From contig NZ_BMIR01000006.1 in NCBI RefSeq assembly GCF_014642655.1, positions 124,001-188,000 of the forward strand: a stretch of DNA of 64,000 nt. The letters run 5' to 3'. Made by a program: the position numbers and the translations under genes. Of the stretch, positions 39,164 to 48,964 are shown piece by piece (within the stretch, counting starts at the first letter, position 1; each line of letters begins with the position of its first letter). The notes under the pieces are model-generated. The model saw nothing but the letters and a program-made list of their open reading frames with translations. It was not told the DNA's origin and did no database searches. This DNA is from Pullulanibacillus camelliae. GTDB lineage: Bacteria; Bacillota; Bacilli; Bacillales; Sporolactobacillaceae.

Positions 39164-39197
39164 CAAGCATCTCTGTTGATTCAGGGATGCTTTTTTA
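39164..39197 (+). terminator. Terminator after asnS
   Basis: AAGCATCTCTG (39165-39175), TTGATT loop, CAGGGATGCTT (39182-39192), then TTTT. Confidence 0.87.
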
Positions 39198-39339
39198 CCA
39201 GACAGGCCTCGTTGTCAACTTGCTTGGAACAACTCGGCTGCCTATTCGGGAAGTCATGCTCGCTCTTGTTGTATCCACTGAAACAAGTTCCCTTATCTTA
39301 TTTTTATCATGGACAAGAAGGTGCAGGTGTGGAAGGCCT

Positions 39340-39545
39340 TCACTTTCGCAGAGAGTGGTAAGCCTCCTCGTGCTGCGCACTGCTGAGGTTTTACCGATCT
39401 CCCACTTCCCGCAGGAGTCTAGTCTCCACATCATGAGTCAGCGGCGCTCCATTCCACTTGACCAGGCAACGAAGCCTCTTCCATATCTGATGATGCTCTT
39501 ATAGCTAGACAAGGACAGGGAAAGCTTTTAAGCCCGATTTTTCTT
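39340..39545 (+). repeat. Dispersed repeat family A, copy A4
   Basis: GAGTGGTAAGCCTCCTCG, GCGCACTGCTGAGGTTTTAC, CGATCTCCCACTTCCCGCAG, GAGTCTAGTCTCC, CATCATGAGTCAGCGGCGCT, CCATTCCACTTGACCAGGCA and TTTTTCTTA align with A3 and A2; the GTATAAAATTTCTGG head is absent. The remaining sequence to 39661 contains no gene. Confidence 0.72.
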
Positions 39546-39661
39546 ATCAGTCTAATGCGGAAAAGTAAAGTCAAACAGGCTTCAATCACTCTCTGTCTAG
39601 TCCGTGTTGGTTTAAGCGTATCGGTGATTTATGGTATAATGAAGCTAAGAGGTGTCGAAAT

Positions 39662-40363
39662 ATGGAGAAAGCAATAATGATTGAAATGATGACTGATGGA
39701 GCGCTTGCTATACCGAAGCTACTGTTGGATTCCTATGCTGAAATCGGGTTAGATGAAGCCCAATGCATGATGATCTTACAGATTTTTAAATATATTAAAG
39801 AAGGTAACGCCTTTCCGACACCAAATGAGTTAGCAGGTAAGATGAGCTGTGATGCTTCTCAGTGCTCCAATCATCTGCGGGAACTCGTTCAGAGAGGATT
39901 TTTGGACATTGTTCAAGAGAAGGATGGCAGTGTCTATTCAGAAAGCTATTCATTGGAACCTTTATGGAATCGGTTGATGAGTGTGCATATGCTTTCTCGC
40001 ACGCAGCATCAGAAGATCGAGCAGGAGGATGCGCTTTATACCATTTTCGAAAAGGAATTTGGCAGACCGCTTTCACCAATGGAATGTGAATCCTTAACGA
40101 TGTGGATGGATGATGATGGACATCCCCCAGAGATCATAAAGGCGGCACTACGAGAGGCGGTTATATCTGGAAAGCTTAATTTTCGGTATATCGATCGTAT
40201 TCTTTTTGATTGGAAGAAGAACGGGATTCAAACCTTAGATCAAGCCAAATCACATGGAGAAAAGGTAAGAGGTCGGTTTAATGTGAAGACGCCTGCACGT
40301 CAAGGCAATGAACAGCAGCGTAAGACCGCGCCGTTCCCAATGTATAACTGGTTAGATAATTAA
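39662..40363 (+). CDS. dnaD: DNA replication initiation protein DnaD
   Basis: Primosomal protein that helps DnaB-DnaI load the replicative helicase. The 233 residues have a winged-helix N-terminal domain (about 1-95) and the DnaD/DnaB C-terminal helical domain with FRYIDRILFDWKKNGI, close to the YxxxI-F/Y-IDRIL-WKNNI signature of the family. It lies between asnS and nth as in B. subtilis. ATG 39662 follows AAGAGGTG. Confidence 0.95.
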   Translation: MEKAIMIEMMTDGALAIPKLLLDSYAEIGLDEAQCMMILQIFKYIKEGNAFPTPNELAGKMSCDASQCSNHLRELVQRGFLDIVQEKDGSVYSESYSLEPLWNRLMSVHMLSRTQHQKIEQEDALYTIFEKEFGRPLSPMECESLTMWMDDDGHPPEIIKAALREAVISGKLNFRYIDRILFDWKKNGIQTLDQAKSHGEKVRGRFNVKTPARQGNEQQRKTAPFPMYNWLDN

Positions 40364-40370
40364 AAGGGTG

Positions 40371-40400
40371 AGGGCTTCTTTTGTTGAAGCCCTGATTTTA
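40371..40400 (+). terminator. Possible terminator after dnaD
   Basis: AGGGCTTC (40371-40378), TTTTGTT loop, GAAGCCCT (40386-40393), followed by a weak GATTTTA tract. Confidence 0.6.
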
Positions 40401-40567
40401 TATGGACTTATCCGTTTGAGAGTAGGGAAATAGATGCGCCCTTGAATGCATCCAAAAAACAAGAACAGGATTTTTGGGGATATTTTTTAAATGGTGGAGC
40501 GGCACTCGCTATTATATTTGGAAAGAAAATGGATTGCAGTGAGCACTTTGCCAGTAGGGGGGATATC

Positions 40568-41221
40568 ATGGCGATTACAAAAAAACGCATGCGCTATATA
40601 TTAGATACATTACAGGAAATGTTTCCAGATGCGCAGTGTGAACTGACGCACTCCAATGCTTTTGAGCTGACCATTGCCGTTTTATTAAGCGCGCAGTGTA
40701 CCGATAAAAAGGTCAATGAAGTGACTAAGGATCTCTTTAAAAAATATAAGAGCCCTTGGGATTATCTCAATGTCCCCCTTGAAGAATTGGAGCACGATAT
40801 TAAAAGGATTGGGCTCTACCGAAATAAAGCTAAAAACATTCGTAAACTATGTGAGTCACTGATTGAAAATTATGGTGGTGAAGTGCCACGGACACATGAA
40901 CAGTTAGTTGAATTAGCTGGTGTGGGTCGGAAGACAGCGAATGTGGTGGTCTCCAATGCGTTTGGAGTGCCGGCGATAGCGGTAGATACTCATGTAGAAC
41001 GGGTGTCTAAGCGGCTCGGCATCGCACGATGGAAGGATAGCGTGTTAGAAGTTGAAAAAAGCTTGCAGCATTTAATCCCTAAAGATGAATGGACCATTAC
41101 CCATCATCGGCTCATTTTTTTCGGCCGTTACCATTGCACGGCACGAAATCCCAAATGTTCGGAATGTCCCTTGCTTGATATTTGTCGAGAAGGGCAAAAA
41201 AGAGTGAAGGTGGCGAATTAG
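40568..41221 (+). CDS. nth: Endonuclease III
   Basis: Base-excision repair glycosylase/AP lyase for oxidised pyrimidines. The 217 residues contain the helix-hairpin-helix ELAGVGRKTANVVV with the catalytic Lys, the catalytic Asp in AVDTHVERV, and the [4Fe-4S] cluster CTARNPKCSECPLLDIC (spacing 6-2-5). ATG 40568 gives the family N-terminus; the frame is open from 40442, and a GGGGGG sequence lies just upstream of the ATG. Confidence 0.96.
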   Translation: MAITKKRMRYILDTLQEMFPDAQCELTHSNAFELTIAVLLSAQCTDKKVNEVTKDLFKKYKSPWDYLNVPLEELEHDIKRIGLYRNKAKNIRKLCESLIENYGGEVPRTHEQLVELAGVGRKTANVVVSNAFGVPAIAVDTHVERVSKRLGIARWKDSVLEVEKSLQHLIPKDEWTITHHRLIFFGRYHCTARNPKCSECPLLDICREGQKRVKVAN

Positions 41222-41296
41222 AATAAGTGGGAACTGCACCCAAAGTGTTTACTAGGCATAGGATAGAGCATGAGCATTCTTTTGAGGAGGAAAATC

Positions 41297-42568
41297 ATGC
41301 AAATTCATGTTGTAAGCCAAGGGGATACCATTAATGATTTGGCCGAAACCTTTGGAGTGAGTCCCCAATCGATTATTGATATTAATGGACTGGATGCTTC
41401 GACAACGCTGGTTGTGGGTGAAACCTTACTTATTCCTGTGACCAATCGTTATGTCGTTCAGCCAGGCGATACACTTTGGAGCATTTCACGCAGGTTGAAT
41501 GTTAGCCTGCAGGAGCTTCAGCAGATAAATCCAGGGGTTAGGCCTGAATCTCTTTATCCTGGTCAGTCATTAAGACTCCCAACACGCCATAAACCTTCAC
41601 TCGTTGTCAATGGGTATTTGGAGCCGCATACGGGCAATGCTAATCGGTTCACTGCTGCAGCATCAGCGTTGACATACTTGTCCGTATTTAGTTATCAAGT
41701 GAATGCCAGTGGAGAGCTTACTGCTCCGGATGATGCAGAGGTTTTGCAAGCAGTGAAAAATACAGATGTGGCACCGATAATGAGTATTACCAATTTAGTA
41801 GAGGGGGCCTTTAATCGTGATGTTGCTGCAGCGATCTTTGCTAGCAACGCGATCCAAGAGAAACTCTTTACAAATATCCTCAATGTCTTAAGCAGTAAGG
41901 GCTTTCGTGGTGTTAATGTAGATTTTGAATATCTGGGGAGCAATATGCGCTCTGATTATAATCAATTCATCGAGAAGCTAACAACGCGTATGCATCAAAA
42001 TGGTTATATTGTCAGTACCGCGTTGGCTCCTAAGACGAGTGCAGAGCAAGTGGGTGCCTGGTATGAGGCCCATGATTATGCGTTTCATGGTCGAACCGTT
42101 GATTTTGTCATACTGATGACGTACGAATGGGGCTGGAGTGGTGGGCCACCGATGCCTGTATCACCAATAACTCAGGTCAGACGGGTTGTTGATTATGCTT
42201 TAAGTGAAATGCCAGCCAACAAAATTGTGATGAGCGTTCCGTTATATGGCTATGATTGGACGCTGCCTTATGAACCAGGCGGGGAATTTGCCCGTGCGAT
42301 TACGTACCAACAGGCCATTAATTTAGCTCGTCAGCACAACACAAATATTCAATATGATCAAACCCAAGAAGCGGCTTATTTTAGATATACAGCTGCAGAC
42401 AATAAGCAGCATATCGTCTATTTTCAAGATTTAAGATCAATGGCTGCAATGTTTCAGATAGCAGATGATGACAATCTGCTGGGGATTAGCTTCTGGAATC
42501 TTGCCTTTAGCTTTCCCCAGGTTTGGCCTTTGCTTGAAGATAAATTCAACATTACAAAACACTCTTAA
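41297..42568 (+). CDS. LysM-GH18 spore cortex-lytic-type N-acetylglucosaminidase
   Basis: The 423 residues have two LysM peptidoglycan-binding repeats (about 2-46 and 48-92) and a GH18 domain (about 100-420). The GH18 catalytic motif is present as GVNVDFEYL with Glu211 as acid. There is no signal peptide. This layout is that of SleL/YaaH-type germination enzymes, which sit in the spore coat and cut cortex glycan. It is not part of the conserved nth neighbourhood (in B. subtilis ypoC then ponA). ATG 41297 follows GAGGAGG. I leave the symbol open because paralogues are common. Confidence 0.9.
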   Translation: MQIHVVSQGDTINDLAETFGVSPQSIIDINGLDASTTLVVGETLLIPVTNRYVVQPGDTLWSISRRLNVSLQELQQINPGVRPESLYPGQSLRLPTRHKPSLVVNGYLEPHTGNANRFTAAASALTYLSVFSYQVNASGELTAPDDAEVLQAVKNTDVAPIMSITNLVEGAFNRDVAAAIFASNAIQEKLFTNILNVLSSKGFRGVNVDFEYLGSNMRSDYNQFIEKLTTRMHQNGYIVSTALAPKTSAEQVGAWYEAHDYAFHGRTVDFVILMTYEWGWSGGPPMPVSPITQVRRVVDYALSEMPANKIVMSVPLYGYDWTLPYEPGGEFARAITYQQAINLARQHNTNIQYDQTQEAAYFRYTAADNKQHIVYFQDLRSMAAMFQIADDDNLLGISFWNLAFSFPQVWPLLEDKFNITKHS

Positions 42569-42579
42569 TATATTTTTAC

Positions 42580-42614
42580 AGCAACCACAGTAAAAAAACT
42601 GCGGTTGTTTTTTA
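42580..42614 (+). terminator. Terminator after the LysM-GH18 gene
   Basis: CAACCACAG, TAAAAAAA loop, CTGCGGTTG with one mismatch, followed by TTTTTT. Confidence 0.82.
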
Positions 42615-42623
42615 AAATATGCG

Positions 42624-42672
42624 AGACGCCTGCGGGAAGTGGGAGATCGGTACACTCCTGCGAAAAAAGCGA
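42624..42672 (-). repeat. Dispersed repeat family A, fragment A5 (inverted)
   Basis: CCTGCGGGAAGTGGGAGATC is the reverse complement of the GATCTCCCACTTCCCGCAGG segment of copies A3 and A4, so this is a short inverted fragment of the family. Confidence 0.6.
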
Positions 42673-42853
42673 GTGTCTTCGATTGCAATCAGCACCTGAA
42701 CCTATCTAGTGCATGATAAAAAGAGGAAAAATGCTGCTAAAGCTTTTTAAGTGATTTCACATCTCTCTATAAAGGACCTCTATATTTTTACTTCTTGTAC
42801 TTTCTGTCTTTGCAGATTATTATTAAAATAGTGTCGAATGGAAGGGGATTGGA

Positions 42854-43666
42854 ATGGGACAAATTGTTTATTCGTGCATTACACCTCATGGTGGCGAAAT
42901 TATACTTGAATTAGCTGGACAGCATGTTGAACGAATGCAAACAACAAGAAGAAGCATGGAAACACTTGGAAAGAGGATGAGAGAACAACGGCCAGATGCA
43001 CTGGTTGTTATTACACCACATGGCATTCGTAGTGATGGCCAATTTTCGATTATCAATAGTGAATCAGTAGTGGGCAGTGAGCAAGAAAATAATCGCACAT
43101 ATACTATGAGACGGGAAGTAGAGCGTCCTTTAGCGCAATCCATTGCTAAAGAAGCGCAGGAATCAGGTTTGCCTGTAAGCTTGCTTAATTTTGGGACCAC
43201 TGAAGGTCCTTTATCCGTGTTACCCCTGGATTGGGGAGCGGTTGTTCCTTTAGCTTTTATGCCGGACTTACCTGTCGTTATCATTACGCCTTCACGGTTA
43301 AATAGCAATCAGGAAATGCTTCTTTTTGGGGAAATCTTAAGAAAGAGCATTGAACAATCTGACAAAAGCGTGGGTATTATTGCGAGTTGCGATTGGTGCC
43401 ATACACATGATGAAGCAGGTCCGTACGGCTATCATCCATCTGCTAAAATTGTGGATGAACGGATTGTATCCATTATTAAAAGTGGAGCTTTGGAGGAGTG
43501 CGGAAACATTTCTCAAGAGGATATTGAAAGCGCCAAACCAGATGGGATTTGGCAAACTCTGATATTGGCTGGCGCAGTTCCGCAAAATGATCGATCTATT
43601 GAATGGCTCTCTTATGAAGTCCCTACATATTTTGGTTTAATATGCGCAGAAGTGAGTCGGAATTAA
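42854..43666 (+). CDS. LigB-like class III extradiol dioxygenase family protein
   Basis: The 270 residues match the LigB/class III extradiol dioxygenase fold: candidate metal ligands are His12 in TPHGGEI and a His near residue 56 in VITPHGIR, and a conserved GIIASCDWCHTHDEAGPYGY segment lies in the C-terminal half. It is non-heme iron enzyme-like, but members of this bacterial subgroup often have unknown substrates. Not part of the standard nth-ponA neighbourhood. ATG 42854 follows GGAAGGGGATTGG. Cytosolic. Confidence 0.78.
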   Translation: MGQIVYSCITPHGGEIILELAGQHVERMQTTRRSMETLGKRMREQRPDALVVITPHGIRSDGQFSIINSESVVGSEQENNRTYTMRREVERPLAQSIAKEAQESGLPVSLLNFGTTEGPLSVLPLDWGAVVPLAFMPDLPVVIITPSRLNSNQEMLLFGEILRKSIEQSDKSVGIIASCDWCHTHDEAGPYGYHPSAKIVDERIVSIIKSGALEECGNISQEDIESAKPDGIWQTLILAGAVPQNDRSIEWLSYEVPTYFGLICAEVSRN

Positions 43667-43734
43667 TCCCTGCAAATCTTAGTTTTTATATCTTGATATT
43701 ATCACTTTGGGACCATTTAAGCTTCTTAAAGTAT

Positions 43735-43780
43735 AAAAAGTCCCCTCAAAGGCTTCGTAAGCTTAAGAGGGGGCTTTGTG
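43735..43780. terminator. Terminator between convergent LigB-like gene and ponA
   Basis: AAAGTCCCCTC and GAGGGGGCTTT form a stem enclosing an inner GGCTTCGTAAGCTT hairpin; it lies in the gap between the two converging genes and can serve both. Confidence 0.72.
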
Positions 43781-43789
43781 TGCAGTCCA

Positions 43790-46516
43790 TTAATGGTCGT
43801 CTGAATTTTGCTGTTGCGAATGGCCATTCGCTGGCGCGTTACTGTTATCATCCGATGAGGAGGAATTTTGATCAGGTTGTGATTGATCAGAATCATTATC
43901 GCCTTGGTTATTCCCTTGATCTTTGTCATTGTTATTCTGCTGATCGCCAGAGTTTTGATCGGAATTATCATTATTATTTTGCTGTTGGTTGTTGTTGTCG
44001 TTTTGTGAATCTGATGAATGCGTATCCGAATCTTCTTTATTAGCGTCTAGATCGTCGTCACTCGGAATTTTGATCGTTACCGTTGCCGCATCACTTTCCT
44101 TGGTATTCGCCTCATCGCTGTCCGTATAGATCGCTTTGACAGAAAAATCATACGTCTGTCCAGGTTCTAGATGGTGCACTGTAATGCTTTTATCATCGGT
44201 ATTATCCAAGGTTTGATAATCACCATTAAACTTTTGTGATACCTCAAAGCTGATATTGCTTGTTTTTCCGTATTTCCAAGTTAAGGTGACCGATTGATCG
44301 TCCTCATTATATGTGGCTTTAAGGCTTGTCGGCGCATCAATTTTTTGATATTTTGTCGACTGTTTGGTTGGTTCTGTGCCTTTGACATAATAGCCTGTTA
44401 TAATATCGCTGCTTGGTGTATTAGAGCTGGCGACAAGGCCGGTGTCTTTTTCAACAGAAACCTTCGCAACAGAACTCGGCTGCTTCCAGTCAGGTGTACT
44501 TCTTGAAGCCAACGCTAAGATGAGCTTTCCAGCTAGTACGTTGGAAATATGCTTTTCAGCTGGAGTGAGTAACAGGACACCATCCTTTTGCATATCACTG
44601 CTACTATTCGGGTCGACTCCTCCTAAATCATACCCATTCCAAACCGATAAGGAAATATCCGGCGTATAAGCATCAAACCAAGAATCAAGGTAGCCTGAGT
44701 TAAGATCAGAATCAGAGATATTGTATTGCTTTTGGAGTTCAGGACCAGCGTTTGAAGATCCCGATTTACCAGCGACTGTGTAGCCTGCTAAACTTGGACC
44801 GCCATAGGTCCCTTCTGGATTACTGATGACTTGCTTTAGCATTTGCGTAATCATAAAAGCAGTATAGTCCTTCATGGCCGGATGCTGGTCATGGTCAAAG
44901 CTGACTTTGCGTCCATCTGGATAAACAATGGATTTGAGTGCGTGGGCCTCGTTATAAATTCCTCCATTGCCAAAGGCGGCGTAAGCTGTTGCCATTTGTA
45001 ATGGGCTAACACCACTATAAGAGCCGATAGCATAGGATTCATTCAGTGACTTGATGCCCATGCCTAGTTTGTTAGCAAAGTCAATAATCTTTTTATCGCC
45101 TTCCTGATCGCTTACCTCTTGCAGTGTGCGTACGGCAGGGACGTTCCTGGACATGTACAACGCGCGTTCAATGGTCATTTTGCCTAAGTACCTGCCATCC
45201 CAGTCATGGATGTCTTGGCCGCTTGAATATTTGAGTGGAGAATCATCCGTCATCTGAGTGGTCGGCCATTTCATATATTCAATCGCTGGACCGTATGCAA
45301 AAATCGGTTTTGCGGTAGAACCAATTTGGTTGCCACCGTGTGTGGCAAAGCTATAATCTGTTGGATTATAGTGGCGCCGGCCACCAAGGGCTAGAATACC
45401 CCCTGTTTTGGTATCGACAATGGCGATACCTGCTTGCATATTTTTTTTAGTATTAGCGAAATTACTATCGTCATTGAGCAGCTCGGTGACTTTATTTTGG
45501 GCGAGTTCACTGAAGGTGGTATAAATTTTAAGCCCGCCTTGTGCCCAGGTTTTGTCACTGATTTCTTTACCTTTACCAACATATTTATCTTTAATATAGT
45601 CAATGACTTCATAGTCTTGCTTTTGATTCGTTTTTTCATTGCCCTTTGGACGATTTTTAAGCATTTCTTTGATCGTCACTTTTTTCGCTTTGTCAGCTTG
45701 TGCCTGTGTGATTTTGTGGTTTTTCACCATCATATCAAGGACAAGATCACGGCGTTTTTTAGCATTATCCGGATGAGTGATCGGATCATAATAAGCAGGG
45801 AGGTTCGGAATCCCAGCTAGCATAGCGGCTTGTGCCAAGCTGATATCATTAAGCTGATTTAATGATAAACCAAAATAGGTTTTAGCAGCCGTCGCCACAC
45901 CGTATGCACCTTCGTTATAATTGATCTTATTGAGATACATTTCTAGAATTTGATCCTTGGTGTACTCCCGGTCTAACTTTACCGCAAGATAGGCCTCTTG
46001 AATTTTCCGCGTTAAGGTTTTCTTCGGTGTGAGATAACTGAGCTTAATAAGCTGTTGGTCAATTGTGCTGGCCCCTTGCGAACCAAAACCGTTTTTAACG
46101 TTGGCCACAACCGACCCCCCAATGCGGACGGGATCAATACCAAAATGGTGATAAAATCGCGCATCTTCTACTGAAACGACAGCATCCTTGACTACCTGAG
46201 GAATCTTATCGATCGGGGCATAGATGCGATTTTGTGACCCCGTGGTTGCTAGAACCACATTCTTTCCATTTTCGTTAACACCATAAATCTCGTTCGTTGA
46301 AGCGATTTTTAGTTTCGATTCATCAAGTGTCGGGGCGTTATGGATGATGATTGCAACGGCAATCGATCCTGCTAGCGCCATAAACAGGACGACGAGCACA
46401 AGTGTTAATAAAATGCGTTTAAAAAGACTTTTTTTCTTTTTATTATTCTTTTTGTTTTTTCCTTTGTTGTTCTGCATTGCTTTTCTGCGTTCTTGTCTTG
46501 AAGTATAGTCTGCCAT
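43790..46516 (-). CDS. ponA: Class A penicillin-binding protein 1A/1B (PonA)
   Basis: Bifunctional peptidoglycan synthase of 908 residues. It has a basic cytoplasmic tail and one membrane helix (about 30-55), then a GT51 glycosyltransferase domain with EDARFYHHFGIDP, GASTIDQQLIK and RKIQEAYLAVKLD. The transpeptidase domain has STAK (Ser400), SRN and KSG in place of the more usual KTG. A fibronectin type III-like domain follows and the last ~100 residues are Asn/Asp/Gln/Ser-rich. I use the ATG at 46516, with GGAG upstream; the frame opens at 46546. Cotranscribed with recU as in B. subtilis. Confidence 0.95.
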   Translation of the reverse strand: MADYTSRQERRKAMQNNKGKNKKNNKKKKSLFKRILLTLVLVVLFMALAGSIAVAIIIHNAPTLDESKLKIASTNEIYGVNENGKNVVLATTGSQNRIYAPIDKIPQVVKDAVVSVEDARFYHHFGIDPVRIGGSVVANVKNGFGSQGASTIDQQLIKLSYLTPKKTLTRKIQEAYLAVKLDREYTKDQILEMYLNKINYNEGAYGVATAAKTYFGLSLNQLNDISLAQAAMLAGIPNLPAYYDPITHPDNAKKRRDLVLDMMVKNHKITQAQADKAKKVTIKEMLKNRPKGNEKTNQKQDYEVIDYIKDKYVGKGKEISDKTWAQGGLKIYTTFSELAQNKVTELLNDDSNFANTKKNMQAGIAIVDTKTGGILALGGRRHYNPTDYSFATHGGNQIGSTAKPIFAYGPAIEYMKWPTTQMTDDSPLKYSSGQDIHDWDGRYLGKMTIERALYMSRNVPAVRTLQEVSDQEGDKKIIDFANKLGMGIKSLNESYAIGSYSGVSPLQMATAYAAFGNGGIYNEAHALKSIVYPDGRKVSFDHDQHPAMKDYTAFMITQMLKQVISNPEGTYGGPSLAGYTVAGKSGSSNAGPELQKQYNISDSDLNSGYLDSWFDAYTPDISLSVWNGYDLGGVDPNSSSDMQKDGVLLLTPAEKHISNVLAGKLILALASRSTPDWKQPSSVAKVSVEKDTGLVASSNTPSSDIITGYYVKGTEPTKQSTKYQKIDAPTSLKATYNEDDQSVTLTWKYGKTSNISFEVSQKFNGDYQTLDNTDDKSITVHHLEPGQTYDFSVKAIYTDSDEANTKESDAATVTIKIPSDDDLDANKEDSDTHSSDSQNDNNNQQQNNNDNSDQNSGDQQNNNDKDQGNNQGDNDSDQSQPDQNSSSSDDNSNAPANGHSQQQNSDDH

Positions 46517-46726
46517 TACGTTTCTCCAACCTTTCCGATAGGTCACAAACCATTTTCAATTAAGAATATACCTGCTGTGAAAAAGGGAACCTATCAGGTC
46601 CTTCTAGAAAAATTCCTGATCTCTATATTAAAGTCGTTTTTACTAAACTGATCAAGTGATAATCTTCGTGTTTTATATCTGTTTTTGTCCGTTACCTCAG
46701 AAAAAGACACTTAATTGTCACTTGCT

Positions 46727-47332
46727 TTATAAATAGTATTGGTCAATGGCCTTTAAGTAATCAATTCTTGGCCGATAACTTTGGGGAATGAGAAAGCCAT
46801 TGGAAACGAAAGTATGTTTCGGAATGGATTTTCTTCCGCCATCCTGCTGCTCTTGCCAAAACTTGAAGAGAAATTGGGCATCCAGCAAATAAACCTCATT
46901 ATTGCTCGAAAATTTGACAATAATAAAAGCAATCCCTCCATGTTCTTTTACCTGTTGCATGTGCTGAATCTGATGCTCATGAAAATTTTGCAAGGGTAAT
47001 GCAGTTTTATTTTGCGTTTCTTTTGCCTCAAAGTCAATATACTTCCCTTTATAGACACCATTGTAATCTGTTGTTGAAGGCTTTTTGAAATAGGCTTCAG
47101 TGATTCTTGCTGCGCTTCGTTTTGGATAATCAACATTCACAATTTGTAACGGTGTCGGTTTTTTATGAATCAACGCAATATGTTGTTCACGATAATAGCG
47201 ATTGGTTGTATTCAAATCATCCTCCAATGTCATTCCACGGTTCCCATAGTCCACTCTACGGGTTGGGTGTGAGGAGTGGAGGTTGGGTGGGTTTGAAGCA
47301 TGAAACGATTTTCCATTAGGATAGTTGATCAT
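46727..47332 (-). CDS. recU: Holliday junction resolvase RecU
   Basis: Resolves recombination intermediates and supports chromosome segregation. The 201 residues show the family N-terminus (NYPNGKSF), the nuclease core [21 protein letters not shown] with acidic and Lys catalytic residues, and FKFWQEQ near the C-terminus. ATG at 47332 follows AAGGGGA. Upstream of ponA on the same strand, as in B. subtilis. Confidence 0.96.
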   Translation of the reverse strand: MINYPNGKSFHASNPPNLHSSHPTRRVDYGNRGMTLEDDLNTTNRYYREQHIALIHKKPTPLQIVNVDYPKRSAARITEAYFKKPSTTDYNGVYKGKYIDFEAKETQNKTALPLQNFHEHQIQHMQQVKEHGGIAFIIVKFSSNNEVYLLDAQFLFKFWQEQQDGGRKSIPKHTFVSNGFLIPQSYRPRIDYLKAIDQYYL

Positions 47333-47463
47333 GTATTAATCCCCTTCTTTAGACATGATGAACGGACAAGCACCTAAACGGTATTCTCTTATTATAACGC
47401 ATTTTATTTGAATAAGGTTTCATTTATTGTGAAAATCACATATTAACAAATAGGGGGATAGTG

Positions 47464-48480
47464 ATGATACAGCACACGTTGACGGCTTCTAGATGTTCAG
47501 ATAGGAGGAGGGCGACAGCCTTTTCGACAAGTGACCAGCTGATGATACGAGCGATTAGGCGACTGACCCATGTATATAATTGTGATAATCTTTCACGGAC
47601 ACAGGCTTATCTGTCCTTTTATCAGCGCCATTCGGAAATTTCTTGGGCCTTGCTGGCGAGCATGGTGTCTAGAAACGCGGGGTGGAATATGAACGATTTG
47701 TGGACTGAACCCTTTTTACGCTTGTTATCAAAGCACTTTCGACAGGTGTTATTTCATGCTTATGAAAGGCCTAATTGGCTGATATTTGACGATGCTTTTC
47801 CACAGCTCCTTATCTATGCTTACTCATTGAAGTACAATAAACCGCTTTTTTACCTTTTGAAGGCTTTTGATGTTTCTGTCTTTATGGAAGCAGAATGGGA
47901 GCGCTTTTGGAAAGAGCGCGATACCCAACGATTGTATAAATGTCAAATTATTAATGAACAGCATGTTATTGAAGAACCCGTCATCCGCCAGATGTATTTT
48001 CAGGCCAAGGTGTTTGATAGCTTCACCTTCAGTTTACAAGAATGCTTTCAGCTGAATGCCGTCATCTTTCCAACGATGGAAGGAAGGCTACTAGGTTTAC
48101 CCGTCCGCCAGTTCCAGCATGTTGATAAGCGCATTGAAATGGGGAAAAGCCTTCATGAATTGCTTTTTTATACTGCTGATTCTTCAAAAATTCAAGCCTT
48201 TGCTTTAAAGGTGCTACATACAGGAAATCGCCAGGATTATGAGCGATTGTCATCAAGCATGTCCCTTTCGACTTCACCTAATCATTCATTAAGGGATGTG
48301 ATCCAAGTTATCCGGCATAAGAAGCTGAATCGAAAGGATTGGTTTCAAGGGGCAATCTATGGGCGTTGGTTAGCTGATCCGCAAAAAAAGGACTACCAGC
48401 TTGTCGCCTTTAGAAGAAAAAGGCGCTTGCTCGATGCGGTTGTAAAGATTGTAGAAAAACGTGAAAAGACAATGAAATAA
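47464..48480 (+). CDS. yppC: YppC-like protein (DUF2515)
   Basis: A 338-residue protein matching DUF2515/YppC in length, in opening segment (TRTQAYLSFYQRHSEISWALLASMVSRNAGWNM-type, split here as SRTQAYLSFYQRHSEI and SWALLASMVSRNAGWNM) and in place divergent from recU. No signal peptide or catalytic motif. Function unknown. ATG 47464 (or GTG 47461) follows ATAGGGGGA. Confidence 0.85.
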   Translation: MIQHTLTASRCSDRRRATAFSTSDQLMIRAIRRLTHVYNCDNLSRTQAYLSFYQRHSEISWALLASMVSRNAGWNMNDLWTEPFLRLLSKHFRQVLFHAYERPNWLIFDDAFPQLLIYAYSLKYNKPLFYLLKAFDVSVFMEAEWERFWKERDTQRLYKCQIINEQHVIEEPVIRQMYFQAKVFDSFTFSLQECFQLNAVIFPTMEGRLLGLPVRQFQHVDKRIEMGKSLHELLFYTADSSKIQAFALKVLHTGNRQDYERLSSSMSLSTSPNHSLRDVIQVIRHKKLNRKDWFQGAIYGRWLADPQKKDYQLVAFRRKRRLLDAVVKIVEKREKTMK

Positions 48481-48593
48481 AGATGGAATAAGCACTTTCT
48501 TTGCAGAATGGGCACTTCTTTTGTCAGGCATGAAGGGACTTCATAAGATGTCACGAATATAGTGTTTAAATGCAAAAGGAGAGGGAGATAATC

Positions 48594-48929
48594 ATGGCAA
48601 AATCAAAAAAGTCCTCTGGAATTTCTGTTGAGACCTTTACCCATAAACTTGATATGCTGGAGGTAAAGGTGGATCAAATTGAACGGAAGGTCGCTAATAA
48701 AGCGGATGAAATTGTCACCGTACAAATATTAGAGCATCGCCGAGAATTGGAAGAGATCTATCGCATCATTCAGGATATTGATGTCCATATTGAGTCCATT
48801 GAGGCCCAGCTCAGGCTTTTTGAAGAAAGGAAGCAGCAGATTAGCGAACATCAGGAGACGCTGCCCTTAAGTCGCAAGAATCGGAAAGAAATAAAAGGGT
48901 CAAAATCTATGAGTCCGCTTTTTTCTTAA
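48594..48929 (+). CDS. Small coiled-coil protein, unknown
   Basis: The 111 residues are almost all helix-forming with heptad-like spacing (LDMLEVKVDQIERKVANKAD, YRIIQDIDVHIESIEAQLRL), so a coiled coil, with a basic C-terminal tail. I do not recognise the family. A good AAAGGAGAGGGAG site precedes ATG 48594. It sits between yppC and yppE, where B. subtilis has small yppD; homology to YppD cannot be claimed. Confidence 0.65.
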   Translation: MAKSKKSSGISVETFTHKLDMLEVKVDQIERKVANKADEIVTVQILEHRRELEEIYRIIQDIDVHIESIEAQLRLFEERKQQISEHQETLPLSRKNRKEIKGSKSMSPLFS

Positions 48930-48964
48930 ATTTTATCATGTAGAAGGAGGGTCTGATGCTAATT

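Noticed and set aside
39154-39504. 116-codon ORF after asnS
   Set aside because: Runs through the asnS terminator and repeat A4; not coding.
43642-44043. 133-codon plus-strand ORF at the end of ponA
   Set aside because: Antisense to the low-complexity tail of ponA.
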